Made by a program: the position numbers and the translations under genes
From: JACRLV01 sp045863555
Lineage (GTDB): Bacteria; Planctomycetota; Phycisphaerae; UBA1845; Fen-1342
Direction: 5' to 3'
NCBI GenBank assembly: GCA_045863555.1
Contig: BTUU01000009.1
Span: forward strand, 62,001 to 126,000
Length of the DNA: 64,000 bases
Shown: positions 51,050-59,151 of the stretch, piece by piece
How the letters are laid out: every line of letters starts with the position of its first letter
How positions within the stretch are numbered: position 1 is the stretch's first letter
The notes under the pieces: model-generated
Database searches by the model: none
What the model was told of the DNA's origin: nothing
What the model saw: the letters and a program-made list of their open reading frames with translations, nothing else

Positions 51050-51081
51050 TGCGGGCAGGCGCTCTCCAGCGCCTGCCCGCA
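51050..51081 (+). terminator. Terminator of the second LolA-like gene
   Basis: A 14-base perfect stem (51050-51063 with 51068-51081; arm begins TGCGGGCAGG) around a 4-base loop, followed by GTGTTTGCG. Confidence 0.8.
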
Positions 51082-51224
51082 GTGTTTGCGCTGCGATCGA
51101 GGTCGTCAATTTGCCGCGGCGGGTTCTCCGGCGGCGGGCGACGGTGGAACGGAAACCCGGTGGGGCGCGAGATTTCGGCGATTTTTTTTCACGCCGCCCG
51201 CCACCGCCCGGCGCGAGCGCTGTA

Positions 51225-51336
51225 GAAGAGGGCGAGTCCACTTTCCGGGGTGTTCCGGCTGGCGAGTTTGGCCGGTCGGGGGTGACTGACGCACCCGCAC
51301 CTGACGCGGCCCGCCTTTGTGCGGGCCGTTGCTTTT
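51225..51336 (+). ncRNA. Candidate structured small RNA in a 446-base gene gap
   Basis: Between 51082 and 51465 no gene is convincing. From about 51225 there are three successive hairpins: CCGGC...GCCGG (near 51257-51279), GGGTG-ACTGACG-CACCC (near 51281-51298) and a terminator CGGCCCGC/GCGGGCCG (51307-51328) followed by TTGCTTTT. The terminator serves no annotated gene, which suggests a small RNA or leader. Exact 5 prime end unknown. Confidence 0.3.
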
Positions 51337-51465
51337 GGGGGACCGGGGCGCGGCACCCGACGCCCGGCGCGCGGCGTGGACGGGGCGGATTGACGAACCC
51401 GGCCGGGCGTGGAATCATGCCTCCGCGGCCGTAGGGCCCCCCAACCGACCCACGAGGAAGCACCG

Positions 51466-51648
51466 ATGCTCAATCCGCGATTCGCCCGGTGGAGCGGCCT
51501 GACGCTCGCGTCCGGCGTGCTGCTCCAGATCACCGCCTGCCTGGGCCCCGACCCGCAGTTCTACGTCACGAGCGTGGCGGTCAATGCGCTGATTTCCAGC
51601 CTGGTCCAGACGCTGCTCAACCTCGTCCTGGGCGGGGCGACGGCGTGA
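51466..51648 (+). CDS. Tiny exported or lipoprotein-like peptide, planctomycete-specific style
   Basis: 60 aa. GAGGAAG lies before ATG 51466. A hydrophobic start (GLTLASGVLLQITAC) has a cysteine in a lipobox-like place, followed by PDPQFYV and a second hydrophobic segment (VNALISSLVQTLLNLVLGG). Short proteins of this form occur in planctomycetes; function unknown. Its TGA shares its last base with the ATG of dUTPase (TGATG), so they are coupled. Confidence 0.55.
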   Translation: MLNPRFARWSGLTLASGVLLQITACLGPDPQFYVTSVAVNALISSLVQTLLNLVLGGATA

Positions 51649-52100
51649 TGCGCGACCAGCCGATCCTGAAAATCCGTCGCAAGGCGGGCACCGAAGACCT
51701 GCCGCTGCCGCAGTACATGAGCGAGCACGCGGCCGGCCTTGACCTCTACGCGGCCAACGATGAGCCGGTGACGATCGAGCCGGGGCAGATCCGCCTCATC
51801 CCGACCGGGCTGTTTCTCGAGATCCCGCCCGGCTACGAGGGGCAGGTGCGGGCCCGCAGCGGCCTGGCCCTGAAGCATGGTCTCATGCTGCCGAACTCGC
51901 CGGGCACGATCGACGCCGACTACCGGGGCGAGCTGCAGGTCATCCTCGGCAACGTCGCCCGCGAGCCTTACACGATCACCCGCGGCATGCGCTTCGCGCA
52001 GCTCGTCATCGCCCGCGTCGACCAGGTGCGGATCGAGGTGCACGAGGAACTCGGCGGCACGACGCGCGGGGGTGGCGGCTTCGGCCACACGGGGCATTGA
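51648..52100 (+). CDS. dut: dUTP diphosphatase
   Basis: Hydrolyses dUTP to dUMP and pyrophosphate, keeping uracil out of DNA and supplying thymidylate synthesis. 150 aa trimeric dUTPase with its motifs: AGLDLYA (1), RSGLALKHG (2), GTIDADYRGELQVIL (3), RGMRFAQLVI (4) and RGGGGFGHTG (5; typically R.GGFGSTG). The catalytic Asp in motif 3 is present. ATG 51648 overlaps the small upstream ORF. The gap to valS (52101-52305) holds two tandem repeat patches (listed) and nothing else. Confidence 0.95.
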   Translation: MRDQPILKIRRKAGTEDLPLPQYMSEHAAGLDLYAANDEPVTIEPGQIRLIPTGLFLEIPPGYEGQVRARSGLALKHGLMLPNSPGTIDADYRGELQVILGNVAREPYTITRGMRFAQLVIARVDQVRIEVHEELGGTTRGGGGFGHTGH

Positions 52101-52141
52101 TCGACCCGCCCGGGTTGTCGAGCTGAAAACCGAAGAATCTC

Positions 52142-52224
52142 GCGCAGAGGCGCAGAGGCGCGGAAAAAAAGGCCGCGCAGGCCGGGATTCAACGGCGGAC
52201 CCGTTCTGCATTCTGCATTTTGCA
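52142..52224 (+). repeat. Two short tandem repeat patches between dut and valS
   Basis: Octamers GCGCAGAG, GCGCAGAG, GCGCGGAA (52142-52165) and heptamers TTCTGCA, TTCTGCA, TTTTGCA (52204-52224). Degenerate tandem units of seven or eight bases, like those in rnpB, valS and upstream of 42402. Confidence 0.7.
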
Positions 52225-52305
52225 TTCCTCCGTTCGTCCTCCAGCGCCGGGCGTCGAACCCTGCTAGAATACACCTTTTGCGTTTTGCGGCGGAAGGAAT
52301 GTGCG

Positions 52306-55300
52306 ATGAGCAGCGGCGGTTACGACCCGAAAGCGGTTGAGAGCGAAATCTACGCGATGTGGGAGGCCGGCGGGTATTTCCATGCCGAGCCCGACCCCGC
52401 CCGCAAGCCGTTTGTCATCACGATCCCGCCGCCGAACGTCACCGGGGCGCTGCACCTCGGCCACGCGCTGAACAACACGCTCCAGGACATCCTCATCCGC
52501 CGCAAGCGCATGCAGGGCTTCAACGCCTGCTGGCTGCCGGGGACGGACCACGCGGGCATCGCGACGCAGGCGGTCGTGGAGAAGCGGCTGCGCGAGGAGC
52601 AGAAGCTGTCGCGGCACGAGATCGGCCGGGAAGGGCTCGTGAAGAAGATCTGGGAGTGGAAGGAGGAGTACAACACCCGCATCCTCAACCAGCTCCGCCG
52701 CATGGGCTGCTCCTGCGACTGGCAGCGGACGCGTTTCACGCTCGACGAGACGTGTGCGAAGGCGGTCTACGAGACGTTTTTCCGGTTCTTCAAGGACGGC
52801 CTGATCTACCGCGGCCTGCGGCTCGTGAACTGGGACACGCAGCTCCAGACGGCCGTGGCGGATGATGAGGTTTATCACGAGACGGTGCGCGGGCACCTTT
52901 GGCATATTCGATACCCCATTGCGCGGGAGGGTGACAAGGGAACAAGGGGACAAGGGGACAAAGAAGGCCACAACATCCTTTCGCCGGATGCGAAGCTCGG
53001 CATCGACTTCCTCGTCGTCGCCACGACGCGTCCCGAGACGATGCTCGCCGACACTGCTGTCGCGGTGCATCCGGATGATGAGCGGTATCAGCATCTGATC
53101 GGCAAGCACGTGATGCTGCCGCTGATGAATCGCCCGATCCCGGTTGTGGCCGACGGCATGCTCGTGAGCAAGGAGTTCGGGACCGGCTGCGTGAAGGTGA
53201 CGCCGGGGCATGATCCGAACGACTTCGCGTGCTACCAGCGCAAGATTGGCCAGCCGGACGAGATCGGCATCATCGATCTGCTGACGCCGGACGGGAAGAT
53301 CAACGACGCCGGCCGCGGGTCGGCGTTCGACTACGCCGGCATGAAGAAGGAAGACGCCCGCAAGAAGGTCGTCGCCGACCTCGAAGCGCTCGGCCTGCTC
53401 GAAAAGGTCGAGCCTTACGAGACCGACATCGGCCACAGCGACCGCAGCAAGACGCCGATCGAGCCGCTGCGGAGCGAGCAGTGGTTCGTGGCGATCGACA
53501 AAGCCGGCGCGCCGCGGCTGGCGGAAATGGCGATGGAAGCCGTCGCCGACGGGCGGGTGAAGTTCTTCCCCGAGCGGTATGCGAAGTCGTACCTCGACTG
53601 GCTCGGCCAGAAGCGCGACTGGTGCATCAGCCGGCAGCTTTGGTGGGGGCACCGGATACCGGTTTGGACCGCCATCTTGATGGACGAGTTCGGCGGCCGA
53701 CGGGAATCAACTGTTGAGCAACAGGCGGCGCTTCGCGAGACTCTCACGTTGTTTCAACAGCTGTTCGAGGAGTTTGGACTCTCGGATGACCTGACCGTTC
53801 GGGCGCTTCAGGATTCCGTCCAAACCTATCTTGCGATTTGCCCCCGGAATCCGAACGACATCCGTCTGATCGACACGATAAATCGGAGCTATGGTCCAGA
53901 GGCCGGCAAGCTAGGCTCCCCCAAGGAAAACGCGCTTCTGGAGGACATCGCGTCAAGGCTCGAGTCACCGTTTGATCAGGACGCTGACGTCCTCGACACC
54001 TGGTTCAGCTCCGCGCTCTGGCCGCATAGCACGTTTGGCTGGCCGTCGCTCGACGCGCCGCCGTATAAAATTGAGCTGATGGGCGATCCAATCGATGCGG
54101 TGCGCGACCGAGCATTGGCGATCGTCAAGAAAATGCTTCAAAAGGCGGGCGCTAGGGCGACTACGGTTTCGGTTCGGACTGTTGGCGAAGATGTTTTTCT
54201 CGATATCGAAACCTCCCTGATTTCTGATCGTGCTGCCATCGGCCTCGTGGAAGACTTGCTTCTCGAAACTCGTGAGGATTGGGGAAAGATTGCTGAATCC
54301 TGGGGGATGCTTGACGACGTGCGGTGGATGTGGGACCACGTCTATCCGCCGGCCACACACCTGATGGGCTCGGACCTCGACTACTTCTACCCCACCTCCG
54401 TCCTCTCCACCGCGCGCGAGATCATCTCGCTCTGGGTCGCGCGGATGGTGATGACCGGCCTCTACAACGTCGGCCGCGTGCCGTTTCAGCATGTGTACAT
54501 CCACGCGGTCATTCAGGATGCGTGGGGCTCGCGGATGAGCAAGTCCGCGGGCAACGGCATGGACCCGCTCGACTTGATCGACGCGTACGGAGCGGACGGG
54601 ATGCGCTTTACTCTGGCACAGGTTGCCGGGGAGACGCAAGACATCCGGATTCCGGGTTCGTATCGGTGCCCACACTGCGCTGGCGAATTCGCCCAGCAAC
54701 CGGCGGACTTGAAGAAGACGACAATCGCTTGCCGGGCGTGCAAGAAGGAGTTCGCAACTCGCGTTGCGGATGACGCGACGATCGAGAAGCACGGCCTGGG
54801 ATTGCTGCTTTCGCCACGCTTCGAGTACGGCCGCAATTTTGTGACGAAGGTGTGGCAGGCCGCGACGGGTTTTGTGTTGCCGAATCTCACCACCGCCGCG
54901 CCGAAACCACTGTCAAAGAGCGACCTGGCGATCGAGGATCGCTGGATCCTCTCGCGGCTGTCGGCCACGATCGAGGAGATCGACCAGCATCTCGAAAAGT
55001 ACCGATTCAACGAATACATCAACGCTGTCTACTCCTTCTTCTGGTCTGACTTCTGCGACTGGTATGTCGAGCTTGCCAAGCCGCGGCTCATGGGGCGCGA
55101 CGCCGGCGGGGAATCTGTCCGCCGCGACGATGCCTCGGCCAACGCTGCGCGGCAGGTGCTTGCGTGGGTGCTGGATCAGTCGCTGCGGCTGCTGCATCCG
55201 GCGATTCCGTACGTCACCGAAACGGTCTGGAAGGAGCTGAACGCCGCCGCTCCGCGCCGCGGCGTGGCGACGCTGCACGCCTGCGACAAGCCGCTGATCG

Positions 55301-55842
55301 TCTCGGAGTGGCCGCGGGCCGCTGAATCGCCGCGCGACCTCGATGCCGAGCGCGAGATCGGGCCGATGCAGGAGGTCATCCGCGCTTTGCGCGAAATCCG
55401 CACCAGCCTGAACGCCATCCGCTCGCAGGCCAAGCAGCCGGCCCTGCGTACGCTGCCCGCCGCCGTCGTCCGCTGTGACGCCGCGACGGCCGCCCTGCTG
55501 GAACGCGGATCGGCGGCGATTCACCGCCTCGGCCAGGTCGACGCGGCGACGTTCAGCGCCGACGCCGCCAAGCCCGCGCAGTCGCTCAGCAAGATCCTCA
55601 CCGGCATCGAGGTCTACGTGCCCATCGCCGGCCTCGCCGACCTGGAGATCGAGCGAAAGCGGCTCACCAAGGAGCGGGACGAGCTGGCCGGCCACCTGGC
55701 GCGGCTCGAAGGCAAGCTCGCGAACGAGGGATTCGTGGCCAAGGCCAAGCCCGAGGTCGTGGAGGCCGAGCGGGCGCGGCTGGAAGAGCTGAAGGCCAAG
55801 CAAGGCGCGATTGAGCGGAATCTGGCGGAACTGGGCGGCTGA
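52306..55842 (+). CDS. valS: Valyl-tRNA synthetase with several inserts
   Basis: Charges tRNA-Val. 1178 aa, against roughly 880-950 in most bacteria. HIGH motif in PPPNVTGALHLGHALN, editing-domain VVATTRPETML, LWWGHRIPVW, DVLDTWFSSALWPHSTFGWP, KMSKS-type RMSKSAGNG and a C-terminal coiled coil (LEIERKRLTKERDEL) are intact. Extras: an in-frame repeat peptide GDKGTRGQGDK (residues 209-219); about 106 residues between HRIPVW and DVLDTW (53668-53985, about 75-80 beyond normal); about 106 residues after FGWPS (54055-54372, about 95 beyond normal); and a zinc-ribbon insert CPHC...CRAC (54667-54756), which I recall from planctomycete ValS. The middle inserts are GC-poor. AAGGA precedes ATG 52306. Confidence 0.95.
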   Translation: MSSGGYDPKAVESEIYAMWEAGGYFHAEPDPARKPFVITIPPPNVTGALHLGHALNNTLQDILIRRKRMQGFNACWLPGTDHAGIATQAVVEKRLREEQKLSRHEIGREGLVKKIWEWKEEYNTRILNQLRRMGCSCDWQRTRFTLDETCAKAVYETFFRFFKDGLIYRGLRLVNWDTQLQTAVADDEVYHETVRGHLWHIRYPIAREGDKGTRGQGDKEGHNILSPDAKLGIDFLVVATTRPETMLADTAVAVHPDDERYQHLIGKHVMLPLMNRPIPVVADGMLVSKEFGTGCVKVTPGHDPNDFACYQRKIGQPDEIGIIDLLTPDGKINDAGRGSAFDYAGMKKEDARKKVVADLEALGLLEKVEPYETDIGHSDRSKTPIEPLRSEQWFVAIDKAGAPRLAEMAMEAVADGRVKFFPERYAKSYLDWLGQKRDWCISRQLWWGHRIPVWTAILMDEFGGRRESTVEQQAALRETLTLFQQLFEEFGLSDDLTVRALQDSVQTYLAICPRNPNDIRLIDTINRSYGPEAGKLGSPKENALLEDIASRLESPFDQDADVLDTWFSSALWPHSTFGWPSLDAPPYKIELMGDPIDAVRDRALAIVKKMLQKAGARATTVSVRTVGEDVFLDIETSLISDRAAIGLVEDLLLETREDWGKIAESWGMLDDVRWMWDHVYPPATHLMGSDLDYFYPTSVLSTAREIISLWVARMVMTGLYNVGRVPFQHVYIHAVIQDAWGSRMSKSAGNGMDPLDLIDAYGADGMRFTLAQVAGETQDIRIPGSYRCPHCAGEFAQQPADLKKTTIACRACKKEFATRVADDATIEKHGLGLLLSPRFEYGRNFVTKVWQAATGFVLPNLTTAAPKPLSKSDLAIEDRWILSRLSATIEEIDQHLEKYRFNEYINAVYSFFWSDFCDWYVELAKPRLMGRDAGGESVRRDDASANAARQVLAWVLDQSLRLLHPAIPYVTETVWKELNAAAPRRGVATLHACDKPLIVSEWPRAAESPRDLDAEREIGPMQEVIRALREIRTSLNAIRSQAKQPALRTLPAAVVRCDAATAALLERGSAAIHRLGQVDAATFSADAAKPAQSLSKILTGIEVYVPIAGLADLEIERKRLTKERDELAGHLARLEGKLANEGFVAKAKPEVVEAERARLEELKAKQGAIERNLAELGG
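52931..52962 (+). repeat. In-frame octamer repeats inside valS
   Basis: GTGACAAG, GGAACAAG, GGGACAAG, GGGACAAA, four consecutive octamers of the same family as in rnpB. Three octamers equal eight codons, giving the repeat peptide without breaking the frame. Confidence 0.85.
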
Positions 55843-55846
55843 AAGC

Positions 55847-55954
55847 GGGGGACCGGTCTCCGACCGGTCTCTTCCCGGGCTCACCCTGAGAGGTTACGAG
55901 GTCCGCGGTTCGTTGAGACCCTCTGTGAAAAGACCGGTCGGAGACCGGTCCCCC
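55847..55954. terminator. Large inverted repeat between valS and lipA
   Basis: Perfect 24-base inverted repeat: left arm 55847-55870 (GGGGGACCGGTCTCCGACCG, ending GTCT), right arm 55931-55954, with a 60-base loop. Each arm itself holds two GACCGGTC-like palindromes. It separates convergent genes and can terminate both, though it is much larger than needed. Confidence 0.7.
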
Positions 55955-55964
55955 ACAAGACGGC

Positions 55965-56879
55965 TCACCGCCGGCGCAGCACGTCCGTCTCCGCGAAGAG
56001 CGTTTCCGCGAAGTAGCTGCTGCGGACGAACGGGCCGCTGGCGACGGCCTTGAAGCCGATCGACTTGGCGGCCTCGGCCAGTTCTTCGAACTCCTCGGGC
56101 GGGTAGTAGCGCTCGACCGCGGCGTAGCGCTCGTCGCCGGGGCGGAGGTACTGGCCGATCGTGAGCATGTCGCAGTCGTGGGCGACGAGGTCGCGCATCG
56201 CCTGCTCGAGTTCCTCGCGCGTCTCGCCGAGGCCGACCATGATGCCGCTCTTGGTGACGATCTGCGGGTCGAGCCGCTTGGCCGTGCGGAGGACGTCGAG
56301 CGTGCGCTGGTAGCGGGCGGCCGGGCGGACCTTCTTCTGAAGCCGGGCGACCGTCTCGAGATTGTGGTTGTAGACCTCCGGCCGGGCGTCGGTGACGACC
56401 TTGATCAGCTCGGGCTTGCCGTGGAAGTCGGGCACGAGCACTTCGATCGTCGACTCGGGCAGCCGCTCGTGCACCGCGGCGACGCAGCGGGCGAAGTGGC
56501 CGGCGCCCTCGTCGGGGAGGTCGTCGCGGGCGACGGAGGTGATGACCACGTGCCGCAGACCGAGCTTCGCGGCCGCGTCGGCCATGCGCTGCGGCTCGTC
56601 CTCCTCGGGCGGCAGCGGCTTGGCCGTGCCGACGGCGCAGAAGGAGCAGCGGCGGGTGCATTCGTCGCCGAGGATCATGAACGTCGCGGTGCCGCGGGTC
56701 CAGCATTCGGTCAGGTTCGGACAGCGGGCCTCGACGCAGACGGTGTTGAGTTGCAGGCCGTCGATGAGCTTGCGGGTCTGGAGCATGGCGTCGCCGGGCG
56801 GCAGCGGGCGCTTCAGCCAGGGGGGCAGGCGGCGCTTGGGCGGCGGTTCGGACGAGAGAACGGGCAGCGTCAGGCTCAT
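55965..56879 (-). CDS. lipA: Lipoyl synthase
   Basis: Radical SAM enzyme that inserts two sulfurs into octanoyl groups on lipoyl domains. 304 aa. Auxiliary cluster CVEARCPNLTEC (C-x4-C-x5-C), then radical-SAM CTRRCSFCAVGTAKP (C-x3-C-x2-C), ARDDLPDEGAGHFARCV and the family ending SSYFAETLF are all present. Normal length. Convergent with valS. Upstream (56880-57628) there is a gene-free repeat island. Confidence 0.96.
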   Translation of the reverse strand: MSLTLPVLSSEPPPKRRLPPWLKRPLPPGDAMLQTRKLIDGLQLNTVCVEARCPNLTECWTRGTATFMILGDECTRRCSFCAVGTAKPLPPEEDEPQRMADAAAKLGLRHVVITSVARDDLPDEGAGHFARCVAAVHERLPESTIEVLVPDFHGKPELIKVVTDARPEVYNHNLETVARLQKKVRPAARYQRTLDVLRTAKRLDPQIVTKSGIMVGLGETREELEQAMRDLVAHDCDMLTIGQYLRPGDERYAAVERYYPPEEFEELAEAAKSIGFKAVASGPFVRSSYFAETLFAETDVLRRR

Positions 56880-57628
56880 GAGCGGACCTCGGGCATCGCA
56901 GGGATGATAGGCGAAACCGGGCGTGATTCGTAGGGTGGGCTCGGCCCGGGCGCGGCACGCCAGGCCGGCGCGAACGGCCGGCCGCGTGGCACCGAGAAGG
57001 TCGATCTACCTCCCCCCAGCACCCGGAATGTCGAAATGCCGCCCGCCGGGACTGGAATCGCGGCGGAGACATTGAAGGTGGAGAAAGCAGTCCCGTACGG
57101 CGCCGGTAAGCTGGTGAACCGGGAGAGGGGCCGACTGTCAACGTCGGGCGGGGCGAACGGGATGTTGGCACCCATTGAGACCCCGTTTGGAGTGAGCTGG
57201 CCGAAGGTTGCCAAACTTGTTTTTCGCGTGTGGTGGGTTGGCAACGTTGGTTATCAGAACATGACGGGCCGACGGCGGCGCGGAAGATGGGTAAGAGCGG
57301 GCGCGGGATTGCGGTGCGGCGGTCGATCATATCTAGGAATAATAGAGTCTATCGCGGTTCCGCAGCGGGTGTGCGTGCGTGGCATGCGATCGGTTGGCGG
57401 GAATCGGCGGGTTCTGGCGGCGGCGAGCGGGAATTCTGCGGAGAGTACGCGAATGAGATTTGAAGGTGGGCGAGGGGCGGAGCGTTGGAGCGCCCTTTCA
57501 GGGCTTTGGAACGACGCGCGCTCGTTTCCCTAGGGCGCTGCCCTGGGCTGGAGCTGGGCCGCACCTTTGGTGCTGGGAATCGCCTGCGGCGATGCAACGC
57601 GATGCGTGCGCGGTGGGCTGAGCCCGCC
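56880..57628. other. 749-base gene-free island bounded by inverted dispersed repeats
   Basis: No frame here looks coding (the minus frame 56876-57244 and plus frame 57036-57533 lack homology or start signals). The stretch is bounded by GTAGGGTGGGCTCGGCCCG (56930-56948) and an inverted copy CGGTGGGCTGAGCCCGCCCTAC (57611-57632, two thirds similar). Near its right end three consecutive hairpins lie at 57492-57504 (GCCC-TTTCA-GGGC), 57528-57547 and 57561-57573 (GCACC-TTT-GGTGC). Its middle is AT-richer. It may be a decayed mobile element. Confidence 0.5.
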
Positions 57629-59071
57629 CTACTTCAGCTTCAGCCGCTCGGCCGCCCGTTTGGCGGTGGCGCTTTGCATGAAGAGCTTCCAGATCAGGCC
57701 CGTGCGGGTGTTTTCGATGGCCAGGAGCAGCGGGCCCTGGTCGATGCCGATGTAGTCGTCGTGGGCGTAGTTCTGGTCGAGGTTGAACGAGTCGACGAGG
57801 CCGTAGCCGCCCGTCTCAGGGTCGCGCCAGACCAGCGGCGAGCCGTCGGCCGCCTTCAGGTCGCGGAAGGCGCGGAGGGCGGCGAGGCTCTCGGCCGGGG
57901 TGAAGGGCAGGCAGGAGCCGGCGGCGTAGGGGGCGATCGTACCTTCGAAAAGCTGCTCAGACCCGCTGAGGTTCGGCTTGACCTCGGGAACCATGTAGCC
58001 GTCGCGCCCGGCGCAGGGGGCCATGCCCCAGCGCTCGGCCGACGGAGTATTGAAATTCCCGCCCAGCTCGATGCAGCGAGCGCGGTGCGTCAGCGCTGCG
58101 CGGCGCGAGTTTTCGAACCAGTCGACCCGCGGCCCCTCTACGCCCAGCCGCCCCGGGTCGTCCGCGCCCAGGCTGCGATAGTCGATCCAGCAGTGGGCGA
58201 AGAAGTACGTGAACATGCAGCCCGGCCACGAGAGGACGAACGGGTCCATGTCGCCGTGCCGGCCGAGCGTGCGCTTGAGCTTGTAATACGTCTCGGGTGG
58301 AACCGCGTGGGCCGCATCCGGCGCGCCGACCGCGAGGAAATAGACCAGTCGCTCCTCGTCGCTCGCGACCCACCAGTGCCACTTCGTGAAATCGCCGGGG
58401 CCGTCGAGATTGCCCTTCTGGTCCGTGGGCTGCCACGCCATCGCAATGAAACCGTCCGGACTGACCGCGTAGCGCTTCCAGTCCGCCTCGGCGAGCATTC
58501 GATCGACCAGCTTCGCGACGTCGCCGCCAAAATACTCGGCCGCGGGAATCGCACCGGCGAGGAGCAAGGCGGTGTCGACGGTCGACGCTTCGGTCAGGTA
58601 GCCCGCGGTGGAGAGGCCGCCCGTGTTGAGATCCGGAAAATGCAGGTACATGCCCCATTTTCGGTTATCGCTCCTTTCGAGGAGCGATCGAAGGACGGTC
58701 GCGGCCCGCTGCTCGCCCTCTGCGCGGGTGATCCACTTCCGCTCGACGCCGATCGGCAGCGATGAAAGCTGAAAACCCACGGCGGCGATGCTTGCCACGG
58801 GGCCTTTCATTCGATCCTTGACCAGCGCGGCCGGCGAGCCCACCTCGCGCCAGAAATAGAGGAAGCAGGCATGCTGAATTTCGTCGAGGAGCTTCTCATC
58901 GTCGTTCGTGAAGCGATATTCGAGCGCCCGCGTCGTCGCCCCGGAACGCAGGACGTCGCCCGCGGCCGCCCTGTCAGCGGGGGAGGTCGTTTGCTGCGAA
59001 CAGGCCGCGAGCGGGAGCGTCAGAAGGGCGCCGAGCGTCGCGAAACTCGCGAGATTCCATTGACTTGCCAC
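57629..59071 (-). CDS. Glucoamylase-domain lipoprotein (GH144-like beta-glucanase)
   Basis: 480 aa. Signal peptide with lipobox LPLAAC. The domain matches the glycoamylase family PF10091, which includes GH144 endo-beta-1,2-glucanases: LDEIQHACFLYFWREV, KDRM, SSLPIGVERKWITRAEGEQR, WHWWVASDEERLVYFLAVG, GSCLPFTPAESLAALRAF and YGLVDSFNLDQNYAHDDYIGIDQGP, all hallmark blocks. Normal length. The palindrome at 59078-59091 lies just before its start, next to a divergent LacI gene, suggesting sugar-regulated expression. A beta-1,2-glucan substrate is likely but not proven. Confidence 0.87.
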   Translation of the reverse strand: MASQWNLASFATLGALLTLPLAACSQQTTSPADRAAAGDVLRSGATTRALEYRFTNDDEKLLDEIQHACFLYFWREVGSPAALVKDRMKGPVASIAAVGFQLSSLPIGVERKWITRAEGEQRAATVLRSLLERSDNRKWGMYLHFPDLNTGGLSTAGYLTEASTVDTALLLAGAIPAAEYFGGDVAKLVDRMLAEADWKRYAVSPDGFIAMAWQPTDQKGNLDGPGDFTKWHWWVASDEERLVYFLAVGAPDAAHAVPPETYYKLKRTLGRHGDMDPFVLSWPGCMFTYFFAHCWIDYRSLGADDPGRLGVEGPRVDWFENSRRAALTHRARCIELGGNFNTPSAERWGMAPCAGRDGYMVPEVKPNLSGSEQLFEGTIAPYAAGSCLPFTPAESLAALRAFRDLKAADGSPLVWRDPETGGYGLVDSFNLDQNYAHDDYIGIDQGPLLLAIENTRTGLIWKLFMQSATAKRAAERLKLK

Positions 59072-59077
59072 GAAAAT

Positions 59078-59091
59078 CGACGATATCGTCG
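59078..59091. promoter_or_regulatory. 14-base perfect palindrome, candidate LacI operator
   Basis: CGACGATATCGTCG lies between the divergent glucanase (start 59071) and LacI (start 59152) genes. Position fits an autoregulated LacI-family site, though the centre (AT) is not the usual CG; so tentative. Confidence 0.45.
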
Positions 59092-59151
59092 GGTGAAAGC
59101 GGTGTCAAAGGTTCGCTTGAGCGCGGCCGCCGACCCGCGGAAAATGACGCT

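Noticed and set aside
53668..54372. Inteins in ValS
   Set aside because: No N-terminal Cys/Ser splice site or C-terminal HN/Cys pattern at the insert edges; they look like inserted helical segments.
55877..55897. CTGAGAGGTTACGAGG resembling part of a TPP riboswitch
   Set aside because: The other conserved thi-box parts are missing and it lies in the loop of the valS/lipA inverted repeat.
57036..57533. 165-residue plus-strand frame in the repeat island
   Set aside because: No start signal or domain; it spans the hairpin and repeat region.
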